DNA of 64,000 bases from JAJVHZ01 sp041395385 (GTDB taxonomy: Bacteria > Pseudomonadota > Gammaproteobacteria > JAJPIJ01): the NCBI GenBank assembly GCA_041395385.1, contig JAWLAN010000021.1, forward strand, positions 35,817 to 99,816, in the 5' to 3' direction. The notes beneath the pieces were generated by a model. The model made no database searches and had not been told where the DNA came from. It saw only the letters and a program-made list of their open reading frames with translations. The translations under genes were made by a program, and so were the position numbers. Position 1 is the stretch's first letter. Each line of letters begins with the position of its first letter. Below are positions 52,073 through 60,921 of this stretch, piece after piece.

Positions 52073-53380
52073 TCAGAGCAGATCACGCAGCCGGAACCAG
52101 GTCATCGCCAGCACCAGCAGCGGCATGCGCATGACGTTGCCGCCCGGGAAGTCGCGATGCCTGACCTTCGCGAACAGGTCGAAACGCTCGGCCTGCCCCG
52201 CGATGACCTCGCCGAGCAGCTTGCCGGCCAGGCCCGTCAAAGCGATCCCGTGCCCGGAGAAACCATGGGCAAAATACGCATTCGGCGCCAGGCGGCCGAA
52301 ATGCGGGAAGCGGTTGATGGTGATGTCGACGAAGCCGCCCCAGGTGTAGGCCTGCCGGGCGTCGGCCAGTTGCGGGAATACCTGCAGCATGCGCTGGCGC
52401 AGGGTGGCGGCCAGTCGCGGCGGCTGAAACGTGGAGTAGCTGACGCGGCCTCCGAAAAGGAGTCGATGATCGGCGGTCCGCCGAAAGTAATCGAGCACGA
52501 AGTTCGTATCGGTGACGGCCGCGTCGTCCGGTAGCAGCGCGCGCGCGCGAGGTTCGCCCAGGGGCTCAGTGCTGGTGATGTAGGTGCCCACGGGCATGAT
52601 CTTGCGCCGCAGTTCCGGGACCAGCCCGTCCATGTAGGCGCCGCCGGTCAGCACCAGAAAGCGGCTGCGCACCAAGCCACCCGGGGTCTGCACGGTGCAG
52701 GTGCTGCCGGTGGTCAGCGCGATGGCCGGGGAGTGTTCGTGTATCACCGCACCGGCGGCCTCGGCGGCCACGGCCAGGCCCAGCGTGTAGTTCAGCGGAT
52801 GCAGGTGCCCGCTGCGGCCGTCGCGCAGCGCGGCGAGATAACGGCTCGAATCGATCTGCGCGCGCAGTGCCGCGCCGGTCAGCAGCTCCATGCCGCCGTA
52901 ACCGTAGCGCTCCTCCATGTCGGCCTTGAAGCGGATCAGTTCCTCGCGCTGACGAGGTTTGATGGCGGCGCTGAGATGGCCGAGGCGCAGGTCGCAGCGG
53001 ATGTCGTGCTTTCGTATCCGGCCGACCGTCGTCTCGATCGCCTCCTGCGACAGCTGCCAGAGGCGCTGCGCATCGGCGGCGGAAACCAGGCGCTCGATCA
53101 CCGGCATGTCCCGCGCGTAGCCGTAGATCATCTGGCCGCCGCTGCGGCCGGAGCCGCCGTGGCCGACCCGCTGCGCCTCGAGCAGCGCCACGCGGTAGCC
53201 CCGCTCGGCCAGATTCAGCGCCGCCGAGCAACCGGCGATGCCCGCTCCGACGACGCATACGTCGCAGTCGGTGGTGCCCGCCAGCGGCGGGCGCCGCGGT
53301 GCCGCATTGGCCGTCGCGGCGTAGTAGGAGTCGGCCGGTTCGTACACGGGCCTGCGATCGGCCGGGTCAGTTCCTGTCAA
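52073..53380 (-). CDS. puuB: gamma-glutamylputrescine oxidoreductase (PuuB-like FAD oxidase)
   Basis: PuuB oxidises gamma-glutamylputrescine to the aldehyde, releasing ammonia and hydrogen peroxide. The protein of about 435 residues has the FAD motif VVGAGIAG (43-50), GGSGRSGGQMIYGY and a C-terminal AHGFSGHGIALTGLAG, all typical of DAO/PuuB oxidases. The frame starts with TTG at 53380. A GTG at 53347 would give (M)YEPADSYYAATAN, matching the length and pattern of the E. coli PuuB N-terminus, and may be the true start. Confidence 0.9.
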   Translation of the reverse strand: MTGTDPADRRPVYEPADSYYAATANAAPRRPPLAGTTDCDVCVVGAGIAGCSAALNLAERGYRVALLEAQRVGHGGSGRSGGQMIYGYARDMPVIERLVSAADAQRLWQLSQEAIETTVGRIRKHDIRCDLRLGHLSAAIKPRQREELIRFKADMEERYGYGGMELLTGAALRAQIDSSRYLAALRDGRSGHLHPLNYTLGLAVAAEAAGAVIHEHSPAIALTTGSTCTVQTPGGLVRSRFLVLTGGAYMDGLVPELRRKIMPVGTYITSTEPLGEPRARALLPDDAAVTDTNFVLDYFRRTADHRLLFGGRVSYSTFQPPRLAATLRQRMLQVFPQLADARQAYTWGGFVDITINRFPHFGRLAPNAYFAHGFSGHGIALTGLAGKLLGEVIAGQAERFDLFAKVRHRDFPGGNVMRMPLLVLAMTWFRLRDLL

Positions 53381-53766
53381 AGTCCTCCAGCCTCCGTATA
53401 CGGGGTGCAGGCGCAGTTCGCGCGGGTCTGCCGTCCTGGTCGGTGCCGGGTCAGGCTCGGCGGCATGGCGAGGCCTTGGGGCGGCGCGCGAACGCCCCCC
53501 TTTTTACATTATCCGTTTAATATATTCGTACTTGCCGGCGAGCCTTGCTTGGCGGCGCGCCGCTCGCAACAACGCCCATTCTGCCCTCCATCGGGCGTGA
53601 TTGCCATAGGCGATCTGCGGTGAAACGCGCCGAATCCGTGCAGCGACGGATCGCCGTGCATGGTGCCGGTGCAACCTGCCCGGGCCGCCTTGTGACATCG
53701 TATGGTGCATGCTATCGTTTAATAAAATTGACACCGGCTCGCAAGCACGCCGCGGGTCTGGCCATC
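53381..53766. promoter_or_regulatory. 386-base divergent control region between puuB and puuD with two candidate PuuR boxes
   Basis: Rightward, TTGTGA (53690-53695), 17 bases, and TATCGT (53713-53718) form a promoter about 42 bases before puuD. CGTTTAATAAAATTG (53716-53730) overlaps its -10 and start. CGTTTAATATATTCG (53514-53528) lies on the puuB side in an AT-rich island. Both share YGTYTANTA with the two sites at puuR/bauA. A palindrome CCGTATACGG (53394-53403) sits just before puuB. No coding sequence is supported here. Confidence 0.55.
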
Positions 53767-54597
53767 ATGCATACGCCGCAGCGAAGACCCATCGTCGGCA
53801 TCCCCGCAGACCGAAAGGATTTCGGCGGACTGCCGTTTCATGCGGTGGGCGAGAAATACGTGCTGGCCGTCCACGATGCGGCGCAGTGCACGCCGCTGCT
53901 CATGCCCTCGCTGGGCGAGGCGTTCGATTACCCGCAGCTGCTCGCCGATCTGGATGGCATACTCCTGACCGGAAGCCGCTCCAACATTGAGCCTCATCAC
54001 TATGCCGGGCCGGGAAGCGAGCCGGGCACGGTGCATGACCCGCACCGCGACGCGACCACGCTGGCCTTGATCCCCAAGGCATTGGCGGCGGCCGTTCCGA
54101 TCCTCGCGATCTGCCGCGGTTTCCAGGAGATGAACGTCGCCCTGGGAGGCACGCTGCACCAGAAGGTGCACGAACAGGCGGACAGGAATGATCATCGCGA
54201 GGACGAATCGCGGCCGATCTCGGAGCGCTACGAGCCCGTTCACGAGGTGACGCTGAACCGTGGCGGTCTGCTCGCGAAGCTGGCGGTGACCACTACCGTC
54301 AACGTCAATTCGCTGCACGCCCAGGGAGTCGATCAGCTCGCCCCGGGTCTGGAGGTGGAGGCCGTCGCTCCCGACGGGCTCATCGAGGCGTTCAGCGTGC
54401 GCGACGCCCGCGCCTTCGCGCTGGCGGTGCAATGGCATCCGGAGTGGCGCGTCCTGGAGAATCCGTTCTACGCCGCCATCTTCGGTGCCTTCGGTGACGC
54501 CTGTCGGCAGCGGGCCGCGACGCGGCGCAAACAAGGTCGTGTGGTGGCGGCGACCGTCGACGGGGGCGAGGCGCTCGCGGCGAACGAGGGCTGCTGA
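53767..54597 (+). CDS. puuD: gamma-glutamyl-gamma-aminobutyrate hydrolase (PuuD/SpuA)
   Basis: PuuD, a class I glutamine-amidotransferase-fold hydrolase, frees GABA and glutamate from gamma-glutamyl-GABA. The 276-residue protein has nucleophile C116 in LAICRGFQEMNVALGG and the catalytic His and Glu in VQWHPEW. HQKVHEQ and SLHAQGVDQL are further family marks. I use the ATG at 53767; the longer frame crosses the promoter. puuA follows after 15 bases. The order puuD-puuA-spuC-potFGHI matches Pseudomonas spuABCDFGH. Confidence 0.93.
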   Translation: MHTPQRRPIVGIPADRKDFGGLPFHAVGEKYVLAVHDAAQCTPLLMPSLGEAFDYPQLLADLDGILLTGSRSNIEPHHYAGPGSEPGTVHDPHRDATTLALIPKALAAAVPILAICRGFQEMNVALGGTLHQKVHEQADRNDHREDESRPISERYEPVHEVTLNRGGLLAKLAVTTTVNVNSLHAQGVDQLAPGLEVEAVAPDGLIEAFSVRDARAFALAVQWHPEWRVLENPFYAAIFGAFGDACRQRAATRRKQGRVVAATVDGGEALAANEGC

Positions 54598-54612
54598 AAG
54601 GGTACTCGGACC

Positions 54613-55947
54613 ATGACCGTCATCAAGCAATGGCTGGAGCAGCACGGCATCACCGAGATCGAGGCGCTGATCCCTGATATGGCCGGGGTGGCGCGCGGCA
54701 AGATCATGCCGGCGAAGAAGTACACCGAAGAGGAGGGGATGCGGCTGCCGGAGGGAGTGTTCCTGCAGACGGTGACCGGCGACTATCTCGAGGATGAGAG
54801 CGTGATGAATCCGGCGGAGGTCGACATGGTCGTGCTGCCGGACCCCAGCACCATACGCAAGGTGCCCTGGGCGGCGGAGCCGACCGCGCAGATCATTCAC
54901 GACTGTTTCCATTCCAACGGTATACCCGTGGACATCGCGCCCCGCTACGTCCTGCGCCGCGTGCTGGAGCTCTACGAGGCGAAGGGCTGGGAGCCGGTGG
55001 TGGCGCCGGAGGTCGAGTTTTATCTGGTCAAGCCGAACATCGACTCCGATTATCCCCTCGAACCCCCGATCGGCCGATCCGGCCGCGCCGAGACCGGCCG
55101 CATGCCTTACAGCATCGACGCGGTCAACGAGTTCGACCCGCTGTTCGAGGACATCTACGACTACTGCGAGCAGCAGGAGCTGGAGGTCGAGACGCTGATA
55201 CACGAGGACGGCGCCGCGCAGATGGAGGTCAACTTCATGCACGGCAACGCCCTGGAGCTGGCCGATCAGGTGTTCCTGTTCAAGCGCACCGTGCGGGAGG
55301 CGGCCCTGCGGCACAAGATCTTCGCCACCTTCATGTCCAAGCCGCTGCAGAACGAGCCGGGCAGCGCCATGCACCTGCATCAGAGCGTGGTCGACAAGAA
55401 GACCGGCAAGAACATTTTTGCCGACAAGAAGGGGCGCCACAGCCGGCTGTTCCTGGCGCATATCGCGGGACTCCAGACCTACCTGCCGGCGGCGATGTCG
55501 TTCTTCGCGCCGAACGTGAACTCCTACCGGCGCATTGCCCGCTACCACTCCGCGCCGATCAATACGCAGTGGGGCCACGACAATCGCACCGTCGGGCTGC
55601 GCGTGCCGCTGTCCGAGGCCCAGGCCACGCGCGTGGAAAACCGCGTGCCCGGCGCCGACGCGAACGTGTATCTGGCGGTGGCCGCATCGCTGGCGTGCGG
55701 TTACCTGGGCATGAAGGAGATGCTCCATCCCTCGGAGCCGCTGACCGGAAGCGCCTACAATCTGCCCTACGGATTGCCGCGCGATCTGCAATCGGCGCTG
55801 CAGCTGCTGGCGGAGAGCGAGCCGCTGCACGAGGTGCTCGGCGCCCGTTTCGTGAAGGCTTATGCGGCGGTAAAGGAACAGGAGTACGAAACCTTCTTCC
55901 AGGTCATCAGTTCGTGGGAACGCGAACATCTACTATTGAAGGTGTAA
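54613..55947 (+). CDS. puuA: gamma-glutamylputrescine synthetase (PuuA/SpuB, glutamine synthetase family)
   Basis: PuuA ligates glutamate to putrescine with ATP, the first step of the glutamylated pathway. The 444-residue protein has the glutamine-synthetase metal and substrate motifs VAPEVEFYLV, EDGAAQMEVNF, PGSAMHLHQSV and RRIARYHSAPINTQWGHDNRT, plus VENRVPGADAN. It is shorter than nitrogen-assimilatory GlnA at its C-terminus and lacks the adenylylation-loop tyrosine context. It lies between puuD and spuC. Confidence 0.94.
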   Translation: MTVIKQWLEQHGITEIEALIPDMAGVARGKIMPAKKYTEEEGMRLPEGVFLQTVTGDYLEDESVMNPAEVDMVVLPDPSTIRKVPWAAEPTAQIIHDCFHSNGIPVDIAPRYVLRRVLELYEAKGWEPVVAPEVEFYLVKPNIDSDYPLEPPIGRSGRAETGRMPYSIDAVNEFDPLFEDIYDYCEQQELEVETLIHEDGAAQMEVNFMHGNALELADQVFLFKRTVREAALRHKIFATFMSKPLQNEPGSAMHLHQSVVDKKTGKNIFADKKGRHSRLFLAHIAGLQTYLPAAMSFFAPNVNSYRRIARYHSAPINTQWGHDNRTVGLRVPLSEAQATRVENRVPGADANVYLAVAASLACGYLGMKEMLHPSEPLTGSAYNLPYGLPRDLQSALQLLAESEPLHEVLGARFVKAYAAVKEQEYETFFQVISSWEREHLLLKV

Positions 55948-55952
55948 CAAGC

Positions 55953-57332
55953 ATGAGCATCGTCCCGCAGCGCACGACCGCAGAGTGGCAGGAGATCGAT
56001 CGCCGCCACTACATTCATCCCTACACCGACAGCAAGGCGCTCGGCGAGCAGGGCACGCGGGTCATCACGCGCGCCGAGGGCGTGCACCTGTGGGATACCG
56101 ACGGCAACAGGTACATCGACGGCATGTCGGGTCTCTGGTGCTGCAATCTGGGCTACGGTCGCAAGGACCTGGTCGACGCCGCCTGCGAGCAGATGCGCGA
56201 GCTGCCCTACTACAACAGCTTTTTCAAGACGGCGCATCCGCCGGCCATCGAGCTCGCGAAGCTGCTCGCGGAAGTCACCCCGCCGCAGTTCAAGCACGTC
56301 TTCTATACCGGTTCGGGTTCCGAGGCCAACGACACCGTGATACGCCTGGTGCGCCGCTACTGGGACGTCGTCGGCCAACCCGGGCGCCGCATCATCGTCT
56401 CGCGGGAGAACGCCTACCACGGCAGCACCATCGCGGCGGCGAGCCTCGGCGGGCAGTGGCCGGTGCACGAGCAGGGCCATCTGCCCATACCGGACATCGT
56501 CCACATCGGCGCGCCGTACTGGTACGGCTGCGGCGGTGATCTCACCCCCGAGGAATTCGGCCTCAAGGCCGCGCGCGAGCTCGAGGAGAAGATCCTGGCG
56601 CTCGGGCCCGAGAACGTCGCCGCCTTCATCGGCGAGCCGGTGCAGGGCGCCGGCGGCATGATCATCCCGCCATCGACCTACTGGCCGGAGATCAATCGCA
56701 TCTGCGAGCGCTACGGAATTCTGCTCATCGCCGACGAGGTCATATGCGGCTTCGGGCGCACCGGCAAGTGGTTCGGCAGCGAGCGCTTCGGCATCAAGGC
56801 CGACCTCATGCCGTTCGCCAAGGGCGTGACCAGCGGCTATCTGCCGCTGGGAGGGGTGATGGTGGGCGATCGCGTGGCCGGTCCGTTGATCGAGCAGGGC
56901 GGAGAGTTCTACCACGGCTTCACCTACTCCGGGCATCCCGCCGCGTGCGCGCTCGCCGTGGCCAACATCAACGCCATGCGCCGCGAGGGCATCGTCGAGC
57001 GGGTCGAGAACGAGCTCGGTCCACACCTGCAGCGCCGCTGGCGGGAGTTCAGGGAACATCCCCTGGTCGGCGAGGTGCGGGGGGTCGGACTGCTCGCCGG
57101 CATCGAGCTCAGCCGCAACAAGGCCGCGCGCGAGTTCTTCGAGCCGATCGGGGACGTCGGAACCGTCTGCAGGGATTTCTGCTTCCAGAACGGCCTGGTG
57201 ATGCGGGCCGTGCGCGACACCATGATCATCGCGCCGCCGCTGGTGTCCAGCACCGCCGACATCGACGAGATGTGGGCGCTGGCAAAGAAGAGCCTGGATA
57301 TGACCGCGAAACAACTGGGCATGGCGGGATGA
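55953..57332 (+). CDS. spuC: putrescine:pyruvate aminotransferase (SpuC-like)
   Basis: This class III PLP aminotransferase of 459 residues starts at the ATG at 55953, 5 bases after puuA. The N-terminal WQEIDRRHYIHPYTDSKAL is characteristic of SpuC. D261 in IADEVICGFGR and K290 in FAKGVTSGYLPLGG bind PLP. SpuC moves an amino group of putrescine to pyruvate, giving 4-aminobutanal, the substrate of PatD encoded 5 kb upstream. Alanine formed can be recycled by Ald. Confidence 0.92.
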   Translation: MSIVPQRTTAEWQEIDRRHYIHPYTDSKALGEQGTRVITRAEGVHLWDTDGNRYIDGMSGLWCCNLGYGRKDLVDAACEQMRELPYYNSFFKTAHPPAIELAKLLAEVTPPQFKHVFYTGSGSEANDTVIRLVRRYWDVVGQPGRRIIVSRENAYHGSTIAAASLGGQWPVHEQGHLPIPDIVHIGAPYWYGCGGDLTPEEFGLKAARELEEKILALGPENVAAFIGEPVQGAGGMIIPPSTYWPEINRICERYGILLIADEVICGFGRTGKWFGSERFGIKADLMPFAKGVTSGYLPLGGVMVGDRVAGPLIEQGGEFYHGFTYSGHPAACALAVANINAMRREGIVERVENELGPHLQRRWREFREHPLVGEVRGVGLLAGIELSRNKAAREFFEPIGDVGTVCRDFCFQNGLVMRAVRDTMIIAPPLVSSTADIDEMWALAKKSLDMTAKQLGMAG

Positions 57333-57461
57333 CCGTCGCGATGCACCCGCCAGGGGGTCATCGTGAGCGCGAGCTCGATGGGACGGGACGACACGGCGCT
57401 TTACAGGGCGAGGAGTCCGGAGCGAGAATCCGACGAGGCGATGCTCCCGCCCAGTTTGGTT

Positions 57462-57479
57462 TTTGCACTGCAGTGAAAA
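57462..57479. promoter_or_regulatory. palindromic operator candidate upstream of potF
   Basis: TTTGCACTGCAGTGAAAA is an 18-base palindrome in 16 positions with a perfect core CACTGCAGTG. It lies 67 bases before the potF ATG in the only sizeable gap of the puuD-potI run. It differs from the AT-rich PuuR-like boxes, so a different regulator may act here. No clear promoter hexamers can be assigned. Confidence 0.45.
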
Positions 57480-57545
57480 CAGGTCACCGATGCCGGCCAC
57501 ACGCATCGAAAACATAAGGTTGGTGCATATACAGGAGACGGCGAG

Positions 57546-58721
57546 ATGCCAAGTTACCTCAAGTTAGCATTTGTCCTTTCCCTCATGGCCTTCGCGGGCT
57601 GCGGCGAGAAGGGCGGCGAGACCGCCAAGCCCGCCGACGGTTCCGAGCCGGCTGCCGCCGCCGAGAGCGCCGCCGCTCCCGCCGCAGGCGGCGACGAGGA
57701 AAAGGTCCTGAATATCTACAATTGGTCCGACTATATCGCCGAGGACACCATCCCGAACTTCGAGAAGGAAACCGGCATCAAGATCCGCTACGACGTCTTC
57801 GATTCGAACGAGGTGCTCGAGGCGAAGATGCTCGCGGGCAAGACCGGTTACGACCTCGTCGTCCCCACCGCCAACTTCCTGGCCCGCCAGGTGCAGGCGG
57901 GCGTGTTCCAGAAACTCGACAAGTCCAAGCTCACCAACTACGGGAATCTCGACCCGGAGATGATGAAGACGCTGTCGAAATACGACCCCGACAACGCCTA
58001 TTCGGTGCCCTGGATGTGGGGAACCACCGGCGTGGGCTACAACGTTGGCAAGATCAAGGAAAGAATGCCCGACGCCCCGATCGGTTCCTGGGACCTGGTC
58101 CTGAAACCGGAGAACGCCGCCAAGTTCGCCGACTGCGGCATCACCATGCTCGATGCACCCACCGAGATCATGGCGACGATATTGAACTACCTGGGCAAGG
58201 ATCCGGCCAGCGAGGATCCGAAGGATCTCGAGGCGGCGGAGGCCCTGATGATGCAGTTGCGCCCGCACATCAAGTACTTCCATTCCTCGCAATACATCAA
58301 CGACCTCGCCAACGGCGAGATCTGCCTCGTAATCGGATGGAGCGGCGACGTGTTCATCGCGCAGTCCCGCGCCGAGGAGGCCGGCCAGGGCACGGAGATC
58401 GGCTACTACATCCCGGAGGGTGGCGCCGAGGTTTGGTTCGACCTGGTGGCGATGCCGGCGGACGCGCCGCACCCGAACAACGCGCATTTGTTCCTGAACT
58501 ACATCCTGCGCCCCGAGGTGATTGCGGACATATCCAATTTCGTCACCTACGCCAATGCGAATGCAGCGGCGACGCAGTTTGTCGACGACGAGGTCAAGAA
58601 CAACCCGGCCATCTATCCGCCGGCCGAGGTCAAGGCCAAGTTGTTCCCCAACCCGATTCACACGGCGGAGTACGATCGACTGCTCACCCGCTCGTGGACG
58701 AGGATAAAGACGGGCCAGTGA
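57546..58721 (+). CDS. potF: putrescine-binding protein (PotF/SpuD-like), probable lipoprotein
   Basis: The 391-residue substrate-binding protein has NIYNWSDYIAEDTIPNFEKE, the PotF/SpuD signature, and GYDLVVPTANFLARQ. WMWGTTGVGYN and VIGWSGDV carry conserved ligand-pocket aromatic and acidic residues. Unlike E. coli PotF it begins with a short lipoprotein-type signal ending FAGC (Cys near residue 19) and an Ala/Glu/Pro-rich linker (about 20-52), so it is probably anchored to a membrane. An AGGAG site precedes the ATG. Confidence 0.92.
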   Translation: MPSYLKLAFVLSLMAFAGCGEKGGETAKPADGSEPAAAAESAAAPAAGGDEEKVLNIYNWSDYIAEDTIPNFEKETGIKIRYDVFDSNEVLEAKMLAGKTGYDLVVPTANFLARQVQAGVFQKLDKSKLTNYGNLDPEMMKTLSKYDPDNAYSVPWMWGTTGVGYNVGKIKERMPDAPIGSWDLVLKPENAAKFADCGITMLDAPTEIMATILNYLGKDPASEDPKDLEAAEALMMQLRPHIKYFHSSQYINDLANGEICLVIGWSGDVFIAQSRAEEAGQGTEIGYYIPEGGAEVWFDLVAMPADAPHPNNAHLFLNYILRPEVIADISNFVTYANANAAATQFVDDEVKNNPAIYPPAEVKAKLFPNPIHTAEYDRLLTRSWTRIKTGQ

Positions 58722-58774
58722 TCCACTAACAGATAAAGGCGTCGGCAAGCGAACCGAAAAACGAGGAACGACCG

Positions 58775-59920
58775 ATGAACGAAGCCCGACGCAACGACAA
58801 ATACGTTCCGCCTTGGACGGATCCCAAGGCGGAACCCTATATCCGCATCGAGAAGGTCACCAAGAAGTTCGGCGATTTCGTCGCGGTCAACAACGTCTCA
58901 CTCAACATCTACAAGAACGAGCTGTTTTGCCTGCTGGGCGGGTCCGGCTGCGGCAAGTCCACGCTGCTGCGCGTGCTGGCGGGTTTCGAGCAGCCGACCT
59001 CCGGGGCCATCTATCTCGACGGCGTTGATATGGCCGGGATCCCGCCCTACAACCGGCCGGTGAACATGATGTTCCAGTCCTACGCCCTGTTCCCGCACAT
59101 GAGCGTGGAGGACAACGTGGCCTTCGGCCTGAAACAGGAGCATCTGCCGAAGAAGGAAATCATGAAGCGGGTCAGCGACATGCTCGGACTGGTGCAGCTC
59201 ACCCAGTTCGCCAAGCGCAAGCCGCATCAGCTCTCCGGCGGCCAGCGCCAGCGCGTGGCGCTGGCGCGCGCCCTCGTGAAACAGCCGAAGCTCCTGTTGC
59301 TCGACGAGCCGCTGGGAGCGCTCGACAAGAAGTTGCGCGAACAGACGCAGTTCGAGCTCGTGAACCTGCAGGATCGCACCGGCGTCACCTTCGTGGTGGT
59401 GACGCACGACCAGGAAGAGGCCATGACCCTGGCCTCGCGCATCGGCGTCATGAACCAGGGACAGATCGTGCAGGTGGGCACGCCGACGGAGATCTACGAA
59501 TTCCCGACCAGCCGCTTCGTGGCGGATTTCATCGGCTCGGTGAACATGTTCGAGGGGCGCATCGTCGACGAGGACAACGACTACGTCCGAATCGGATCCG
59601 AGGACGCGCGCTGCACGATTTTCATCAATCATGGCGTGGCCGCTCCGCCGAATGCCACGCTGTGGGTGGCGATAAGGCCCGAGAAGGTCAACATTTCGCG
59701 CGAGCCGCCCGCTGACACCAGCGAGAACTGCACGACCGGCATCGTCCAGGACATCGCCTACATGGGCGACGTGTCGATCTACAACGTGAAGTTGGACAGC
59801 GGCAAGCTCGTGAAGGTTACCCAGCCCAACCTGTTTCGGCATGCGGAGGAAACCATCACCTGGGACGATCGAGTTTATCTGCACTGGCATCCGGCCAGCG
59901 GCGTGGTGCTCCTGCAATGA
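58775..59920 (+). CDS. potG: putrescine ABC transporter ATP-binding protein (PotG/SpuF)
   Basis: The 381-residue ATPase has Walker A GGSGCGKST (about 54-62), Q-loop MFQSYALFPH, signature LSGGQRQRVALARAL, Walker B LLLLDEPLGALD and VTHDQEEAM. A TOBE domain with WVAIRPEKVNI follows. The N-terminal 25 residues are typical of PotG. The stop overlaps potH by four bases. Confidence 0.95.
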   Translation: MNEARRNDKYVPPWTDPKAEPYIRIEKVTKKFGDFVAVNNVSLNIYKNELFCLLGGSGCGKSTLLRVLAGFEQPTSGAIYLDGVDMAGIPPYNRPVNMMFQSYALFPHMSVEDNVAFGLKQEHLPKKEIMKRVSDMLGLVQLTQFAKRKPHQLSGGQRQRVALARALVKQPKLLLLDEPLGALDKKLREQTQFELVNLQDRTGVTFVVVTHDQEEAMTLASRIGVMNQGQIVQVGTPTEIYEFPTSRFVADFIGSVNMFEGRIVDEDNDYVRIGSEDARCTIFINHGVAAPPNATLWVAIRPEKVNISREPPADTSENCTTGIVQDIAYMGDVSIYNVKLDSGKLVKVTQPNLFRHAEETITWDDRVYLHWHPASGVVLLQ

Positions 59921-60921
59921 CACGCATCGCGTACCTGCCGTTGGGGCAACGGCTCGCGCATCTGTTCGAGCCGCTGACCCGGCAGCTCGTCCGTCTCCCG
60001 CCGGTGCGCTGGCTGCTCACACAGATCAGCCGCCTCGGTTTCTCCGGCAAGGGTCTGGTCATCTCCGTCCCCTACATCTGGTTGCTGCTGTTCTTCCTCA
60101 TACCGTTCGTCATCGTTCTGAAGATCTCCTTTGCCGAGCAGATCGTCGCCCAGCCCCCCTACACCTCGCTGGTGAACTGGGCCGACGAGAAGTTCCTCAC
60201 CCTTAAGCTGAATATCGCGAACTACCTGTTCATCGTACGCGACAACCTGTATTGGAAGGCATATTTGAACTCGGTAAAGGTGGCGGCGATCTCGACGCTG
60301 TTGTGCCTGCTCATCGGGTATCCGATGGCCTACGGCATAGCGCGCACGTCGCCGGCGTGGCGGAACGTGCTGCTGCTGCTCGTGATCCTTCCCTTCTGGA
60401 CGTCGTTCCTGCTGCGGGTTTACGCGTGGATCGGCATACTCAAGAACAACGGCGTCATCAACAATATTCTCATGGGCCTGGGCATCATCGACAGCCCGAT
60501 CGTCATGATGCAGACTCCCTTCGCCGTCTATGTCGGCATCGTCTATTCCTATCTGCCGTTCATGGTGATGCCGCTGTACGCGACGCTCGAGAAGATGGAC
60601 CTGACGCTGCTCGAAGCAGCCTACGACCTCGGTTGCCGCCCCTTCAAGGCCTTCCTGAAGATCACTCTGCCGCTGTCGATCCCCGGCATCATCGCCGGCT
60701 GCATGCTGGTGTTCATTCCCGCGGTCGGGGAGTTCGTGATCCCGGAGCTGCTGGGCGGACCGAATTCGCTGATGATCGGCAAGGTGCTGTGGGATGAGTT
60801 CTTCGCGAATCGCGCCTGGCCGGTCGCCTCGGCGGTGGCGATCGCGATACTGATGCTGCTCGTCGTGCCCATCATGATCTTCCAGCGCTACCAGGCCAAG
60901 GATGCGGAGGCCGCGCGATGA
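59917..60921 (+). CDS. potH: putrescine ABC transporter permease (PotH/SpuG)
   Basis: The 334-residue permease has six helices; the first follows KGLVISVPYIWLLLFFLIPF, typical of PotH. The EAA loop reads LEAAYDLGCRPFKAFLKITLPLSIPGI, and PAVGEFVIPELLGGPNSLMIGK is the family's conserved late segment. Start and stop overlap neighbours by four bases, so potG-potH-potI are translationally coupled. Confidence 0.95.
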   Translation: MTRIAYLPLGQRLAHLFEPLTRQLVRLPPVRWLLTQISRLGFSGKGLVISVPYIWLLLFFLIPFVIVLKISFAEQIVAQPPYTSLVNWADEKFLTLKLNIANYLFIVRDNLYWKAYLNSVKVAAISTLLCLLIGYPMAYGIARTSPAWRNVLLLLVILPFWTSFLLRVYAWIGILKNNGVINNILMGLGIIDSPIVMMQTPFAVYVGIVYSYLPFMVMPLYATLEKMDLTLLEAAYDLGCRPFKAFLKITLPLSIPGIIAGCMLVFIPAVGEFVIPELLGGPNSLMIGKVLWDEFFANRAWPVASAVAIAILMLLVVPIMIFQRYQAKDAEAAR

